64,000 nt of DNA, from contig NW_026894291.1 in assembly GCF_032452875.1 (NCBI RefSeq), positions 62,001 to 126,000 on the forward strand, read 5' to 3'. The DNA comes from Bos javanicus. Its lineage: Eukaryota; Chordata; Mammalia; Artiodactyla; Bovidae. Shown in pieces: positions 12,846-28,125 of this stretch. The notes beneath the pieces were generated by a model. That model saw only the letters and a list, made by a program, of their open reading frames with translations, was not told the origin of the DNA and did not search any database. The translations under genes and the position numbers were made by a program. Every line of letters begins with the position of its first letter. Position 1 is the stretch's first letter.

Positions 12846-13827
12846 TGATCACGTGACTGAGCATGCACTGATCACGTGGCTGATCACACACTGATCACGT
12901 GACTGATCATGCACTGATCACGTGGCTATCATGCACTGATCACGTGACTGATCATGCACTGATCACGTAATTGTCATGCACTGATCACGTGGCTATCATG
13001 CACTGATCACGTGGCTGATCATGCACTGATCACGTGACTGATCATGCACTGATCACGTGGCTGATCATGCACTGATCACGTGGCTATCATGCACTGATCA
13101 CGTGGCTGATCATGCACTGATCACGTAGCTATCATGCACTGATCACGTGACTGATCATGCACTGATCACGTAACTGATCATGCACTGATCACGTGGCTGA
13201 TCATGCACTGATCACGTGGCTGATCATGCACTGATCACGTGACTGATCATGCACTGATCACGTGGCTGATCATGCACTGATCACGTGACTGATCATGCAC
13301 TGATCACGTGTCTGATCATGCACTGATCACGTGGCTATCATGCATGGCTCACGTGGCTGATCATGCATGATCACGCAGCTACCATGTACTGGTCACATGA
13401 CTGATCATGCACTGATCACGTGACTGATCATGCAGTGATCACGTGGCTATCATGCACTACTCACGTGGCTGATCATGCAATGATCATGTAGCTACCATGT
13501 AAAGGTCACGTGAATGATCATACACCCATCAGGTGACTGATCATGCACTGATCACGTGGCTATCATGCACTGATCACGAGACTGATCATGCACTGATCAC
13601 GTCTATATCATGCACTGATCACATGCCTGCCCATGCACTGATCACGTGGATGATCATACACTAATCATGTGACAGATCATGCACTGATCACGTGGCTGAT
13701 CATGCACTGATACCGTGACTGAGCATGGACTGAACACATGACTATCATGTAGTGATCACGTGACTTAATGGCGCTGATCATGTGACTGATCATGCGCTGA
13801 TCATGTTTTCTATCATACACTGATCAT

Positions 13828-14070
13828 GTGCCTCTGGAGGCAATAAACAAAGAGCTGAGTAGGCACGAATCAAAAGTCAGCAGGCAATAATCATGGAACT
13901 CAGCTGTGAGGAATCATGCTGCTCAGCTGGCAATAATCAAGCAGCTGAGCAGGCAGGAATTACGCAGCACAGCTGGCAATTGTCAAGCAGATGACAGGCA
14001 GGAATCGTGCAGCTCAGCTGGCAATTGTCAAGCAGATGAGCAGACAGTAATCACGCAGCTCAGCAGGCCC
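13828..14070 (+). repeat. 46-bp-subunit box, type A (C variant)
   Basis: Partner of 6647. Same one-base-shorter GAATCAAAAGTCAGC and same GTTTTCTATC lead-in. Confidence 0.9.
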
Positions 14071-17058
14071 TGATCACGTGACTGAGCATGCACTGTTCAC
14101 GTGGCTGATCATACACTGATCACGTGATTGATCATGCACTGATCACTTGGATATCATGCACTGATCACGTGGCTGATCATACACTGTTCACGTGTCTGAC
14201 CATGCACTGATCACGTGGCTGATCATACACTGCTCACGTACTGATCATGCACTGATCACGTGGCTATCATGCACTGATCACGTGGCGGAACATGCACTGT
14301 TCACGTGGCTGATCACACACCTGTCACGTGACATATCATGCACTGATCACGTGGCACTCATGCACTGATCACGTGGCTGATCATACTCTGCTCCCGTAAC
14401 TCATCATGCACACATCACGTGGCTATCATGCACTGCTCACGTGGTTCGTCATGGAATGGTCACGTAGCTACCATATACTGGTCACGTGACTGATCATGCA
14501 CAGATCACGTAAATGATCATGCACTGTTAACGTGACTGATCATGTACTGATCACGTGACTGATCATGCACTGATCACGTGGCTATCATGCTCTGCTCACG
14601 TGGCTGATCATGCAACGATCACGTAGCAACCATGTACTCGTCTCGTGACTGATCATGCACTGATCACGTAATTGATCCTGCACTGATCACGTGGCTCATC
14701 ATGCACTGATCACGTGGCTGATCACACACGTATCACGTGACTGATCATGCACTGATCACGTGACTATCATGCACTGATCACGTGGCTATCATGCACTGAT
14801 CACGTGGATATCATGCACTGATCACGTGGCTGATCACACACGTATCACGTGACTGATCATGCACTGATCACGTGGCTATCATGCACTGATCACGTGGCTA
14901 TCATGCACTGATATCATGCACTGATCACGTGGCTGATCATGCACTGATCACGTGACTGATCATGCACTGATCACGTGGCTGATCATGCACTGATCACGTG
15001 ACTGATCATGCACTGATCGTGACTGATCATGCACTGATCACGTGGCTGATCATGCACTGATCACGTGACTGATCATGCACTGATCACGTGACTGATCATG
15101 CACTGATCACGTGACTGATCATGCACTGATCACGTGACTGATCATGCACTGATCACGTGGCTGATCATGCACTGATCACGTGACTGATCATGCACTGATC
15201 ACGTGACTGATCATGCACTGATCAGTGGCTATCATGCACTGATCACGTGGCTGATCATGCACTGATCACGTGACTGATCATGCACTGATCACTGGCTATC
15301 ATGCACTGATCACGTGGCTATCATGCACTGATCACGTGGCTGATCATGCACTGATCACGTGACTGATCATGCACTGATCACGTCTATATCATGCACTGAT
15401 CACATGACTGCCCATGCACTGATCACCCACATGATCATACACTGATCATGTGACTGATCATGCACTGATCACGTGGCTATCATGCACTGATCACGTGGCT
15501 GATCATGCACTGATCACGTAGCTACCATGTACTGATCACGTGACTGATCATGCACTGATCACGTGATTGATCATGCACTGATCAGTGACTGATCATGCAC
15601 TGATCACGTGGCTATCATGCACTGATCACGTGACTGATCATGCACTGATCACGTGGCTATCATGCACGGCTCATGCGGCTGATCATGCAATGATCACGTA
15701 GCTACCATGCACTGATCACGTGACTGATCATGCACTGATCACGTGGCTGATCATGCACTGATCACGTGGCTGATCATGCACTGATCACGTGACTGATCAT
15801 GCACTGATCACGTGGATATCATGCACTGATCACGTGGCTGATCATACACTGATCACGTGTCTGACCATGCACTGATCACGTGGCTGATCATACACTGATC
15901 ACGTAACTGATCATGCACTGATCACGTGGCTATCATGCACTGATCACGTGGCTGAACAAGCACTGTTCACGTGGCTGATCACACACCTGTCACGTGACAT
16001 ATCATGCACTGATCACGTGGCACTCATTCACTGATCACGTGGCTGATCATACTCTGATCACGTGACTGATCATGCACACATCACGTGGCTATCATGCACT
16101 GCTCACGTGGCTCATCATGGAATGATCACGAAGCTACAATATACTGGTCACGTGACTGATCATGCACTGATCACGTAAATGATCATGCACTGTTCACGTG
16201 ACTGATCATGCACTGATCACGTGACTGATCATGCACTGATCACGTGGCTATCATGCACTGATCACGTGGCTGATCATGCAACGATCACGTAGCAACCATG
16301 TACTGGTCTCGTGACTGATCATGCACTGATCACGTAATTGATCATGCACTGATCACGTGGCTCATCATGCACTGATCACGTGGCTGATCACACTGTATCA
16401 CGTGACTGATCATGCACTGATCACGTGACTGATCATGCACTGATCACGTGGCTATCATGCACTGATCACGTGGATATCATGCACTGATCACGTGGCTGAT
16501 CACACACGTATCACGTGACTGATCATGCACTGATCACGTGGCTATCATGCACTGATCACGTGGCTGATCATGCACTGATCACGTGGCTATCATGCACTGA
16601 TCACGTGGCTGATCATGCACTGATCACGTAGCTACCATGCACTGATCACGTGACTGATCATGCACTGATCACGTGGCTGATCATGCACTGATCACGTGAC
16701 TGATCATGCACTGATCACGTGGCTATCATGCACTGATCACGTGGCTATCATGCACTGATCACGTGGCTGATCATGCACTGATCACGTGGCTATCATGCAC
16801 TGATCACGTGACTGATCATGCACTGATCACGTGGCTGATCATGCACTGATCACGTGGCTGATCATGCACTGATCACGTGGCTATCATGCACTGATCACGT
16901 GGCTGATCATGCACTGATCACGCAGCTATCATGCACTGATCACATGACTGATCATGCACTGATCACGTGACTGATCATGCACTGATCACGTGGCTTATCA
17001 TGCACTGATCATGTGACTGATCATGTGCTGATCATGTTTCGTGTCATACACTGATCAT

Positions 17059-17295
17059 GTGCCTCTGGAGGCAATGAACAAAGAGCTGAGTAGGCACGAA
17101 TCAGTCAGGCAATAATCATGGAACTCAGCTGTGAGAAATCATGCTGCTCAGCTGGCAATAATCAAGCAGATGAGCAGGCAGGAATTATGCAGCACAGGTG
17201 GCAATTGTCAAGCAGATGACAGGCAGGAATCGTGCAGCTCAGCTGGCAATTGTCAAGCAGATGAGCAGACAGTAATCACGCAGCTCAGCAGGCCC
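17059..17295 (+). repeat. 46-bp-subunit box, type B
   Basis: Has GAATCAGTCAGGC and CACAGGTGGCAATTG, with lead-in GTTTCGTGTCATACAC as at 5430. Confidence 0.88.
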
Positions 17296-20200
17296 TGATC
17301 ACGTGACTGAGCATGCACTGTTCACGTGGCTGATCACACACTGATCACGTGAATGATCATGCACTGATCACGTGGCTATCATGCACTGATCACGTGACTG
17401 ATCATGCACTGATCACGTGGCTGTCATGCACTGATCACGTGGCTATCATGCACTGATCACGTGGCTGATCATGCACTGATCACGTGACTGATCATGCACT
17501 GATCACGTGGCTGATCATGCACTGATCACGTGGCTATCATGCACTGATCACGTGGCTGATCATGCACTGATCACGTGGCTATCATGCACTGATCACGTGA
17601 CTGATCATGCACTGATCACGTAACTGATCATGCACTGATCACGTGGCTGATCATGCACTGATCACGTGGCTGATCATGCACTGATCACGTGACTGATCAT
17701 GCACTGATCACGTGGCTGATCATGCACTGATCACGTGACTGATCATGCACTGATCACGTGACTGATCATGCACTGATCACGTGGCTATCATGCACTGATC
17801 ACGTGGCTGATCATGCATGATCACGCAGCTACCATGTACTGGTCACGTGACTGATCATGCACTGATCACGTGACTGATCATGCACTGATCACGTGGCTAT
17901 CATGCACTGATCACGTGGCTGATCATGCACTGATCACGTAGCTACCATGTACTGTCACGTGACTGATCATGCACTGATCACGTGACTGATCATGCACTGA
18001 TCACGTGGCTATCATGCACTGATCACGTGGCTGATCATGCACTGATCACGCAGCTATCATGCACTGATCACGTGACTGATCATGCACTGATCACGTAATT
18101 GATCATGCACTGATCACGTGGCTGATCATGCACTGATCACGTGACTGATCATGCACTGATCACGTGGCTGATCATGCACTGATCACGTGGCTATCATGCA
18201 CTGATCACGTGGCTGATCATGCACTGATCATGTAACTACCATGCACTGATCACGTGAATGATCATACACTGATCACGTGACTGATCATGCACTGATCACG
18301 TGGCTATCATGCACTGATCACGTACTGATCATGCACTGAACTCGTCTAATCATGCACTGATCAAATGACTGCCCATGCACTCATCACGTGGATGATCATG
18401 CACTGATCACGTGACATCATGCACTGATCACGTGGCTGATCATGCACTGATACAGTGAATGAGCAGGCCCTGATCAAGTGGCTATCATGCACTGATCACG
18501 TGGCTGATCATGCAATGATCATGTACCTACCATGTACCAGTCACGTGACTGATAATACACCCATCAGGTTACTGATCATGCACTGATCACGTGTCTATAT
18601 TGCATTGTTAACGAGGCTGATCATACACTAATCACCTGCCTGGTCATGCACAGATCAGGTGACTAATCATGAACTAATTACTTAGCTATCATGTAATGAT
18701 CACGTGGCTGATCATGCACTGATCACGTGGCTGATCATGCAATGATCACGTGGCTATCATGCACTGATGACGTGGCTGATCATGCACTGATCACATGGCT
18801 ATCTTGCACTGATCACCTGACTGATCATGCACTCATCACGGGACTGATCATGCACTGATCACGGCGCTATCATGCATTGTCTACATGACTCCACATGCAC
18901 TGATCACGTGGATGATCATGCACTGATCACGTGACTGACCATGCACTGATCACGTGGCTGATCATGCACTGATCACGTGGCTGATCATGCACTGATCACG
19001 TGGCTGATCATGCACTGATCACGTGGCTGATCATGCAATGATCACGTGACTGACCATGCACTGATCACGTGACTGATCATCCACTGATCAGTTGGCTATC
19101 ATGCACTTATTACTTGGCTGATCATACACTGATCACGTGACTGATAATGCACTGATCATCTGGCTATCGTGCACTCATCACGTGGCTATCATGCACTGAT
19201 CACGTGGTTGATCATACACTGATCACGAGACTGATCATGCACTGATCACGTCTATATCATGCACTGATCACATGTCTGCCCATGCACTGATCACCCGGAT
19301 GATCATACACTGATCATGCGACAGATCATGCACTGATCACGTGGCTATCATGCACTGCTCACGCGGCTGTTCATGCAATGATCACGTAGCTACCATGTAC
19401 TGGTCACGTGAGTGATCATGCACTGATCACGTAATTGATCATGCACTGATCAGGTGACTTATCATGCACTGTTAACGTGAGTGTTCATGCACTGGTCACG
19501 TGACTGATCATGCACTGATCTCGTGGCTATCATGCACGGCTCATGTGGCTGATCATGCAATGATCACCTAGCTACCATATACTGGTCTCGTGACTGATCA
19601 TGCACTGATCACGTAAATGATCAAACACTGATCACGTGACTGATCATGTACTGATCACGTGACTGATCATGCACTGATCATGTGACTGATTATGCACTGA
19701 TCACGTGGCTATCATGCACTGATCACTTGGCTGGTCATACACTGATCACGTGGCTATCATGCACTGATCATGACTGATCATGCACTGAACATGTGGCTAT
19801 CATGCACTGATCACGTGGCTATCATGCACTGATCACGTGGCTATCATGCACTGATCACGTGGCTGATCAGGCAATGATCACGTAGCTACCATGTACTGAT
19901 CACGTGACTGATCATGCACTGATCACCTAATTGATCATGCACTGATCATATGGCTGATTATGCACTGATCACGTGGCTGATCATGCATTGATCACATAAC
20001 TGATCATGCACTGATCACGTGACTGATCATGCACTGATAAGTTTGCTATCATGCACTGATCACTTGGCTGGATATACACTGATCACTTTCCAGGTCATGC
20101 ACTGATCACGTGGCTGATCATGCACTGATCACGTGACTGATCATGCACTGATCACGTGTCTGATCATACACTGATCACGTGGCTAACATGCACTGCTCAC

Positions 20201-20674
20201 GTGGCTGATCATGCATGATCACGCAGCTACCATGTACTGGTCACATGACTGATCATGCACTGATCACGTGACTGATCATGCGGTAATCACGTGGCTATCA
20301 TGCACTACTGTCATGATTGATCATGCAATGATCATGTAGCTACCATGTACAGGTCACGTGAATGATCATACACCCATCAGGTGACTGATCATGCACTGAT
20401 CACGTGGCTATCATGCACTGATCATGCACTGATCATGCACTGATCACGTCTATATCATGCACTGATCACATGACTGCCCATGCACTGATCATGTGGATGA
20501 TCATACACTAATCATGTGACAGATCATGCACTGATCACCTGGCTGATCATGCACTGATACCGTGACTGTGCATGGACTGATCACATGACTATCATGTAGT
20601 GATCAGGTGACTTAATGGCGCTGATCATGTGACTGATCATGCGCTGATCATGTTTGCTATCATACACTGATCAT

Positions 20675-20918
20675 GTGCCTCTGGAGGCAATAAACAAAGA
20701 GCTGAGTAGGCACGAATCATAAGTCAGCAGTCAATAATCATGGAATTCATCTGTGAGGAATCATGCTGCTCAGCTGGCAATAATCAAGCAGCTGAGCAGG
20801 CAGGAATTACGCAGCACAGCTGGCAATTGTCAAGCAGATGACAGGCAGGAATCGTGCAGCTCAGCTGGCAATTGTCAAGCAGATGAGCAGACAGTAATCA
20901 CGCAGCTCAGCAGGCCCT
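20675..20918 (+). repeat. 46-bp-subunit box, type A, diverged
   Basis: Subunits 1-2 carry GAATCATAAGTCAGCAGTC and GGAATTCATCTGTGAGG. Subunits 3-5 are close to consensus. It lies in the diverged block. Confidence 0.88.
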
Positions 20919-22010
20919 GATCACGTGACTGAGCATGCACTGTTCACGTGGTTGATCATACACTGATCACGTGATTGATCATGCACTGATCACGTGATTG
21001 ATCATGTACTGATCACGTGACTGATCATGCACTGATCACGTGGCTATCATGCTCTGCTCACGTGGTTCGTCATGCAATGATCACGTAGCAATCATGTACT
21101 GGTCTCGTGACTGATCATGCACTGATCACGTAATTGATCCTGCACTGATCACGTGGCTGATCACACTGATCCGGTGGCTGATCACACACTGATCACGTGA
21201 CTGATCATGTATAGATCACGTGACTACTCATGAAGTGATCACGTGGCTATCATGCACTGATCACGTGGATATCATGCACTGATCACGTGGCTGATCATGC
21301 ACTATCACGTGACTGATCATGCACTGATCACGTGGCTATCATGCACTGATCACGTGGCTCTCATGCACTGATATCATGCACTGGTCACATGGCTTAACAC
21401 ACACGTATCACGTGACTGATCATGCACTGATTACGTGGCTGATCATACACTGATCACGTGACTGATCATGCACTGATCACGTGACTGATCATGCACTGAT
21501 CACGTGGCTATCATGCACTGATCACTTGGCTGGTCATACACTGATCACATGACGGATCATGCACTGTTCACGTGACAGATCATGTACTGATCACGTGACT
21601 GATCATGCACTGATCACGTGACTGATCATGCACTGATCTCGTGGCTATCATGCACGGCTCATGTGGCTGATCATGCAATGATCACCTAGTTACCATATAC
21701 TGGTCACGTGACTGATCATGAACTGATCACGTAATAGATCATGCACTGATCATGTGGCTGATCATGCACTGATCACGTGGCTGATCATCCACTGATCAAG
21801 TGACTGATCATGCACTGATCACGTGACTGATCATGCACTGATCACGTGGCTATCATGCACTGATAACTTGGCTGATCATACACTGATCACGTGCCTGGTC
21901 ATGCACAGATTACATGACTGATCATGCACTGAACACGTGACTGATCATGCACTGATCCCGTGGCTATCATGCACTGATCACGTGGCTGATCATGCACTGA
22001 TCACGTGGCT

Positions 22011-22455
22011 ATCATGCATTGTTAACGTGGCTGATCATACACTGATCACCTGCCTGGTCATGCACTGATCAGGTGACTAATCATGAACTGATCACTTAGC
22101 TATCATGTACTGATCACCTGGCTGATCATGCACATCATCATGTGGCTATCATGCAATGATCACGTGGCTATCATGCACTTATCACATGGCTGGTCATACA
22201 CTGATCATATAGCTACCATGTACCGGTCACGTGAATGATCATACACCCATCAGGTGACTGATCATGCACTGATCACGTGGCTATATTGCATTGTTAACGT
22301 GGCTGATCATACACTGATCACCTGCCTGGTCATGCACAGATCAGGTGACTAATCATGAACTGATTACTTAGCTATCATGTACTGATCACCTGGCTGATCA
22401 TGCATATCATCATGTGGCTATCATGCAATGATCACGTGGCTATCATGCACTAATC
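22011..22455. repeat. 272-bp tandem duplication in diverged satellite
   Basis: Two copies, offset 272 bp, each run from GCATTGTTAACGTGG through CACCTGCCTGGTCATGCAC and CTAATCATGAACTGAT to CACCTGGCTGATCATG. Related single copies occur near 18,600 and 27,030. Confidence 0.75.
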
Positions 22456-22593
22456 ACGTGGCTGATCATGCACTGCTACCCTGACTGAGCATGGACTGTT
22501 CACATAACTATCATGTAGTGATCACGTGACTTAATGGCGCTGATCATGTGACTGATCATGCGCTGATCATGTTTGCTTTCATACACTGATCCT

Positions 22594-22838
22594 GTGCCTC
22601 TGGAGGCAATAAACAAAGAGCTGAGTAGGCACGAATCAAACAGTCAGCAGGCAAAAATCATGGAACTCAGCTGTGAGGAATCATGCTGCTCAGCTGGCAA
22701 TAATCAAGCAGCTGAGCAGGCAGGAATTACACAGCACAGCTGGCAATTGTCAAGCAGAAGACAGGCAGGAATCATGCAGCTCAGCTGGCAATTGCCAAGC
22801 AGATGAGCAGACAGTAATCACGCAGCTCAGCAGGCCCT
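22594..22838 (+). repeat. 46-bp-subunit box, type A, diverged
   Basis: Starts after GATCCTGTGCC. It carries GGCAAAAATCATGG and AGCAGAAGACAGGCAGG, and the latter removes a stop so the open frame runs through an extra 15-residue repeat. This shows that the frame is a by-product of repeat periodicity. Confidence 0.88.
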
Positions 22839-23346
22839 GATCAGATGACTGAGCATGCACTGTTCACGTGGCTGATCATACACTGATCACGTGATTGATC
22901 ATGCACTGATCACTTGGATATCATGCACTGATCACGTGGCTGATCATACACTGTTCACGTGTCTGACCATGCACTGATCACATGGCTGATCATACACTGC
23001 TCACGTAACTGATCATGCACTGATCACGTAATTGATCATGCACTGATCACGTGGCTGAACATGAAATGATCATGTAGCTACCATGTACTGGTCCCGTGAG
23101 TGATCATGCACTGAAGACGTAATTTATCATGCACTGATCACGTGGCTGATCATGCACTGAACAAGTGACTGATCATGCACTGATCACGTGACTGATCATG
23201 CACTGATCACGTGGCTATCATGCACTGATCACGTGGCTGATCATGCAATGATCACGTAATTATCATGCACTGATCACGTGGCTTATCATGCATTGATCAT
23301 GTGACTGATCATGTGCTGATCATTTTTGGTGTCAAACACTGATCAT

Positions 23347-23585
23347 GTGCATCTGCAGGCAATGAACAAAGCTGAGTAGGCAGGAATCAGTCATCAGGCT
23401 ATAATCATGGAACTCAGCTTTGAGAAATCATGCTGCTCACCTGGCAATAATCAAGTAGATGAGCAGACAGGAATTATGCAGCACAGGTGGCAATTGTCAA
23501 GCAGATGACAGGCAGGAATTGTGCAGCTCAGCTGGCAATTGTCAAGCAGATGAGCAGACAGTAATCACGCAGCTCAGCAGGCCCT
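23347..23585 (+). repeat. 46-bp-subunit box, type B, diverged
   Basis: Begins GTGCATCTGCAGGCAATG and has CAAAGCTGAG (short) and GAGCAGACAGGAATTATG. Ends CAGGCCCTAATC. Confidence 0.85.
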
Positions 23586-25785
23586 AATCACGTGACTGAG
23601 CATGCACTGTTCACGTCGCTGATCACACACTGATCACGTGAATGATCATGCACTGATCACGTGGCTATCATGCACTGATCACGTGATTGCGCATGCACTG
23701 ATCACGTAATTGTATGCCCTGCTCACGTGGCTATCATGCACTGATCACGTGGCTGATCATGCACTGATCATGTGACTGATCATGCACTGATCACGTAGCT
23801 ATCTTGCACTGATCACTTCACTGATCATACACTCATCACGGGAATGATCGTGCACTGATTACGGCGCTATCATGCATTGATACATGACTCCACATGCACT
23901 GATCACGTGGATGATCATGCACTGATCACGTGACTGACCATGCACTGAACACGTGACTGATTATGCACTGATCACGTGGCTGATCATGCACTACTCATGT
24001 GGCTGACCATGCAATGATCACGTAGCTACCATGTACTGATAACGTGACTGACCATGCACTGATCACGTGACTGATCATGCACTGATCACGTGGCTATCAT
24101 GCACTGATCACTTGGCTGGTCATACTGATCACGTGCCTCATCATGAACTAATCACGTGGCTGATCATGCACTGATTACGTGGCTATCATGCACTGATCAC
24201 GTGGCTATCATGCACAGATTACGTGGCTGATCATGCAATGATCACGTAGCTACCATGTACTGATCACGTGACTGATCATGCACTGATCACGTGACTGATC
24301 ATGCACTGATCACGTGACTGATCATGCACTGTTCACGAGACTCATCATGCACTGATCACGTGGATATCATGCACTGATCAGGTGTTTGATCATACACACT
24401 TCACGTGTCTGACCATGCACTGCTCACGTGGCTGATGATACACTGTTCACGTAACTGATCATGCACTGATCACGTGGATATCATGCACTGATCACGTGGC
24501 TGAACATGCACTGTTCACGTGGCTGACCACACACCTGTCACGTGACTGATCATGCACTGATCACGTGGCACTCATGCACTGATCACTTGGCTGATCATAC
24601 ACTGCTCACGTAACTGATCATGCACACATCACGTGGCTCTCAGGCACTTCTCACCTGGCTGGTCAAGCAATGGTCACGTAGCTACCATATACTGGTCACA
24701 TGACTGATCATGCTCAGATCACGTAAATGATTATGCACTGTTCAGTTGACTGATCATGTACTGATCACCTGACTGATCATGCACTGATCACGTGGCTATC
24801 ATGCACTGCTCACGTGGCTGATCATGCAATGCTCACATAGCAACCATGTACTGGTCACGTGACTGATCATGCACTAATCACGTAATTAATCCTCCACTGA
24901 TCACCTGACTCATCATGCACTGATCACGTGGCTGATCACACACGTATCACGTGACTGATCATGCACTGATCACGTGGCTATCATGCACTGATCACGTGGC
25001 TGATCACACACGGATCACATGACTGATCATGCACTGATCACGTGGCTATCATGCACTGATCACGTGGCTATCATGCACTGATCACGTGGCTGATCATGCA
25101 CTGATCACGTAGCTACCATGTACTGGTCACGTGACTGATCATGCACTGATCACGTAACTGATCATGCACTGAACACGTGAATAATCATGCACTGATCACG
25201 TGACTGATCATGCACTGATCACGTGGCTATCATGCACTGATCACGTGGCTGATCATGCAATGATCACGCAGCTACCATGTACTGGTCACGTGACTGATCA
25301 GGCACTGATAACGTTGATCATGCACTGATCACGTGGCTGATCATGCACTGATCACGTGACTGATCATGCACTGATCACGTGGCTGATCATGCACTGATCA
25401 CGTGGCTATCATGCACTTATCACATGGCTGGTCATACACTGATCATATAGCTACCATGTACAGGTCACGTGAATGATCATACACTCATCAGGTGACTGAT
25501 CATGCACTGATCACGTGGCTATCATGCACTGACCACGAGACTGATCATGCACTGATCACGTCTAATCATGCACTGATCACATGACTGCCCATGCACTGAT
25601 CACGTGGATGATCATACACTAATCATGTGACAGATCATGCACTGATCACGTGGCTGATCATGCACTGATACCGTGACTGAGCATGGACTGATCACATGAC
25701 TATGATGTAGTGATCACGTGACTTAATGGCGCTGATAATGTGACTGATCATGCGCTGATCATGTTTGTTATCATACACTGATCAT

Positions 25786-26029
25786 GTGCCTCTGGAGGCA
25801 ATAAACAAAGAGCTGAGTAGGCACGAATCAAACAGTCAGCAGGCAATAATCATGGAACTAAGCTGTGAGGAATCATGCTGCTCAGCTGGCAATAATCAAG
25901 CAGCTGAGCAGGCAGGAATTACGCAGCACAGCTGGCAATTGTCAAGCAGATGACAGGCAGGAATCGTGCATTTCAGCTGGCAATTGTCAAGCAGATGAGC
26001 AGACAGTAATCACGCAGCTCAGCAGGCCC
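25786..26029 (+). repeat. 46-bp-subunit box, type A
   Basis: Near-consensus apart from GGAACTAAGCTGTGAGG and GTGCATTTCAGCTGG. Lead-in GTTTGTTATCATAC is shared with the box at 28126. Confidence 0.88.
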
Positions 26030-27307
26030 TGATCACGTGACTGAGCATGCACTGTTCACCTGTCTGATCATACACTGATCACGTGATTGATCATGCACTG
26101 ATCACTTGGATATCATGCACTGATCACGTGGCTGATCATACACTGTTCACGTGTCTGACCATGCACTGATCACATGGCTGATCATACACTGCTCACGTGA
26201 CTGATCATGCACTGATCACGTAATTGATCATGCACAGAACACGTGAATAATCATGCACTGATCACGTGACTGATCATGCACTGATCACGTGGCTATCATG
26301 CACTGCTCACGTGGCTGATCATGCAATGATCACGTAGCAACCATATACTGGTCACGTGACTGATCATGCACTGATCACGTGACTAATCCTGCACTGATCA
26401 CCTGACTCATCATGCACTGATCACGTGGCTGATCACACACGTATCACGTGACTGATCATGCAATGATCACGTGGCTATCATGCACTGATCACGTGGCTGA
26501 TCATGCACTGATCACGTGGCTGATCATGCACTGATCACGTGGCTATCATGCACTGATCAAGTGGCTATCATGCACTGATCACGTGGCTGATCATGCAATG
26601 ATCACGTAGCTACCATGTACTGTCACGTGACTGATCATGCACTGATCACGTAATTGATCATGCACTGAACACGTGAATAATCATGCACTGATCACGTGAC
26701 TGATCATGCACTGATCACGTGGCTATCATGCACTGCTAACGTGGCTGATCATGCAATGATCACGCAGCTACCATGCACTGGTCACGTGACTGATCATGCA
26801 CTGATGATGTAATTGATCTTGCACTGATCATGTGGCTGATCATGCACTGATCACGTGACTGATCGTGCACTGATCACGTGGCTGATCATGCCCTGATCAC
26901 GTGGCTATCATGCACTTATCACATGGCTGGTCATACACTGATCATATAGCTACCATGTACTGGTCACGTGAATGATCATACACCCATCAGGTGACTGATC
27001 ATGCACTGATCACGTGGCTATCATGCATTGTTAACGTGGCTGATCATACACTGATCACGTGCCTCGTCATGCACAGATCAGGTGACTAATCATGAACTGA
27101 TTACTTAGCTATCATGTACTGATCACCTGGCTGATCATGTTCATGATCATGTGGTTATCATGCACTGATCACATGGCTATCATGCACTGATCACGTGGCT
27201 GATCATGCACTGCTACCGTGACTGAGAATGGACTGATCACATGACTATCATGCAGTGATCACGTGACTTAATGGCGCTGATCATGTTTGCTTTCATACAC
27301 TGATCCT

Positions 27308-27547
27308 GTACCTCTGGAGGCAATAAACAAAGAGCTGAGTAGGCACGAATCAAACAGCAGGCAATAATCATGGAACTCAGCTGTGAGGTATCATGATGCT
27401 CAGCTGGCAATAATCAAGCAGCTGAGCAGGCAGGAATTACTCAGCACAGCTGGCAATTGTCAAGCAGATGACAGGCAGGAATCATGCAGCTCAGCTGGCA
27501 ATTGCCAAGCTGATGAGCAGACAGGACTCACGCAGCTCAGCAGGCCC
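27308..27547 (+). repeat. 46-bp-subunit box, type A, diverged
   Basis: Follows GATCCTGTACC. It carries CAAACAGCAGGC (shortened), GTATCATGATGCTC and AGCTGATGAGCAGACAGGAC, and is one of the more decayed boxes. Confidence 0.85.
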
Positions 27548-28125
27548 TGATCACGTGACTGAGCATGCACTGTTCACGTGGCTGATCATACACTGATCAC
27601 GTGATTGATCATGCACTGATCACGTGGATATCATGCACTGATCACGTGGCTGATCATAAACTGTTCACGTGTGTGACCATGCACTGATCACGTGGCTGAT
27701 CATGCACTGATCACGTAACTGATCATGCACTGATCACGTAATTGATCATGCACTGATCACGTGGCTGAACATGCAATGATCATGTAGCTACCATGTACTG
27801 GTCACGTGAGTGATCATGCACTGATCACGTAATTGATCATGCACTGATCACGTGGCTGATCATGCACTGAACAAGTGACTGATCATGCAGTGATCATGTG
27901 ACTGATCATGCACTGATCACGTGGCTATCATGCACTGCTCACGTGGCTGATCATGCAGTGATCATGTGACTGATCATGCACTGATCACGTGGCTATCATG
28001 CACTGCTCACGTGGCTGATCATGCAATGATCACGTAATTGATCATGCACTGATCACCTGGCTTATCATGCATTGATCATGTGACTGATCATGCGCTGATC
28101 ATGTTTGTTATCATACACTGATCAT

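Larger units (their letters stand above)
10900..15050. repeat. Multi-kb higher-order repeat, copy 2
   Basis: Second copy of 3.0-7.8 kb, about 770 bp shorter between the hybrid box (12412) and the type B box (12610). Distinctive shared runs include CATGCATGGCTCACG, CATGTGACAGATC, CACTGTTAACGTG and GTTCGTCATGGAATGG. Confidence 0.8.
1..18200. repeat. Homogeneous 23-bp satellite array, left block
   Basis: Head-to-tail monomers alternate a 12-bp half (CTGATCACGTGA, often ending GTGG) with an 11-bp half (CTGATCATGCA). A 22-bp form has CTATCATGCA as its second half. Long stretches, for example 2,820-3,000 and 8,900-9,100, are almost invariant. Recurrent variants (GTAGCTACCATGTACTGG, GTCTATATCATG, GTAATTGATC, GATCAGTGACTG) mark positions within a multi-kb higher-order repeat. 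Ten near-full-length 46-bp-type boxes and two hybrid boxes interrupt it and are listed separately. No inverted monomers and no unique sequence were seen between boxes. The right limit is gradual: substitutions rise after about 18,200. Confidence 0.95.
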
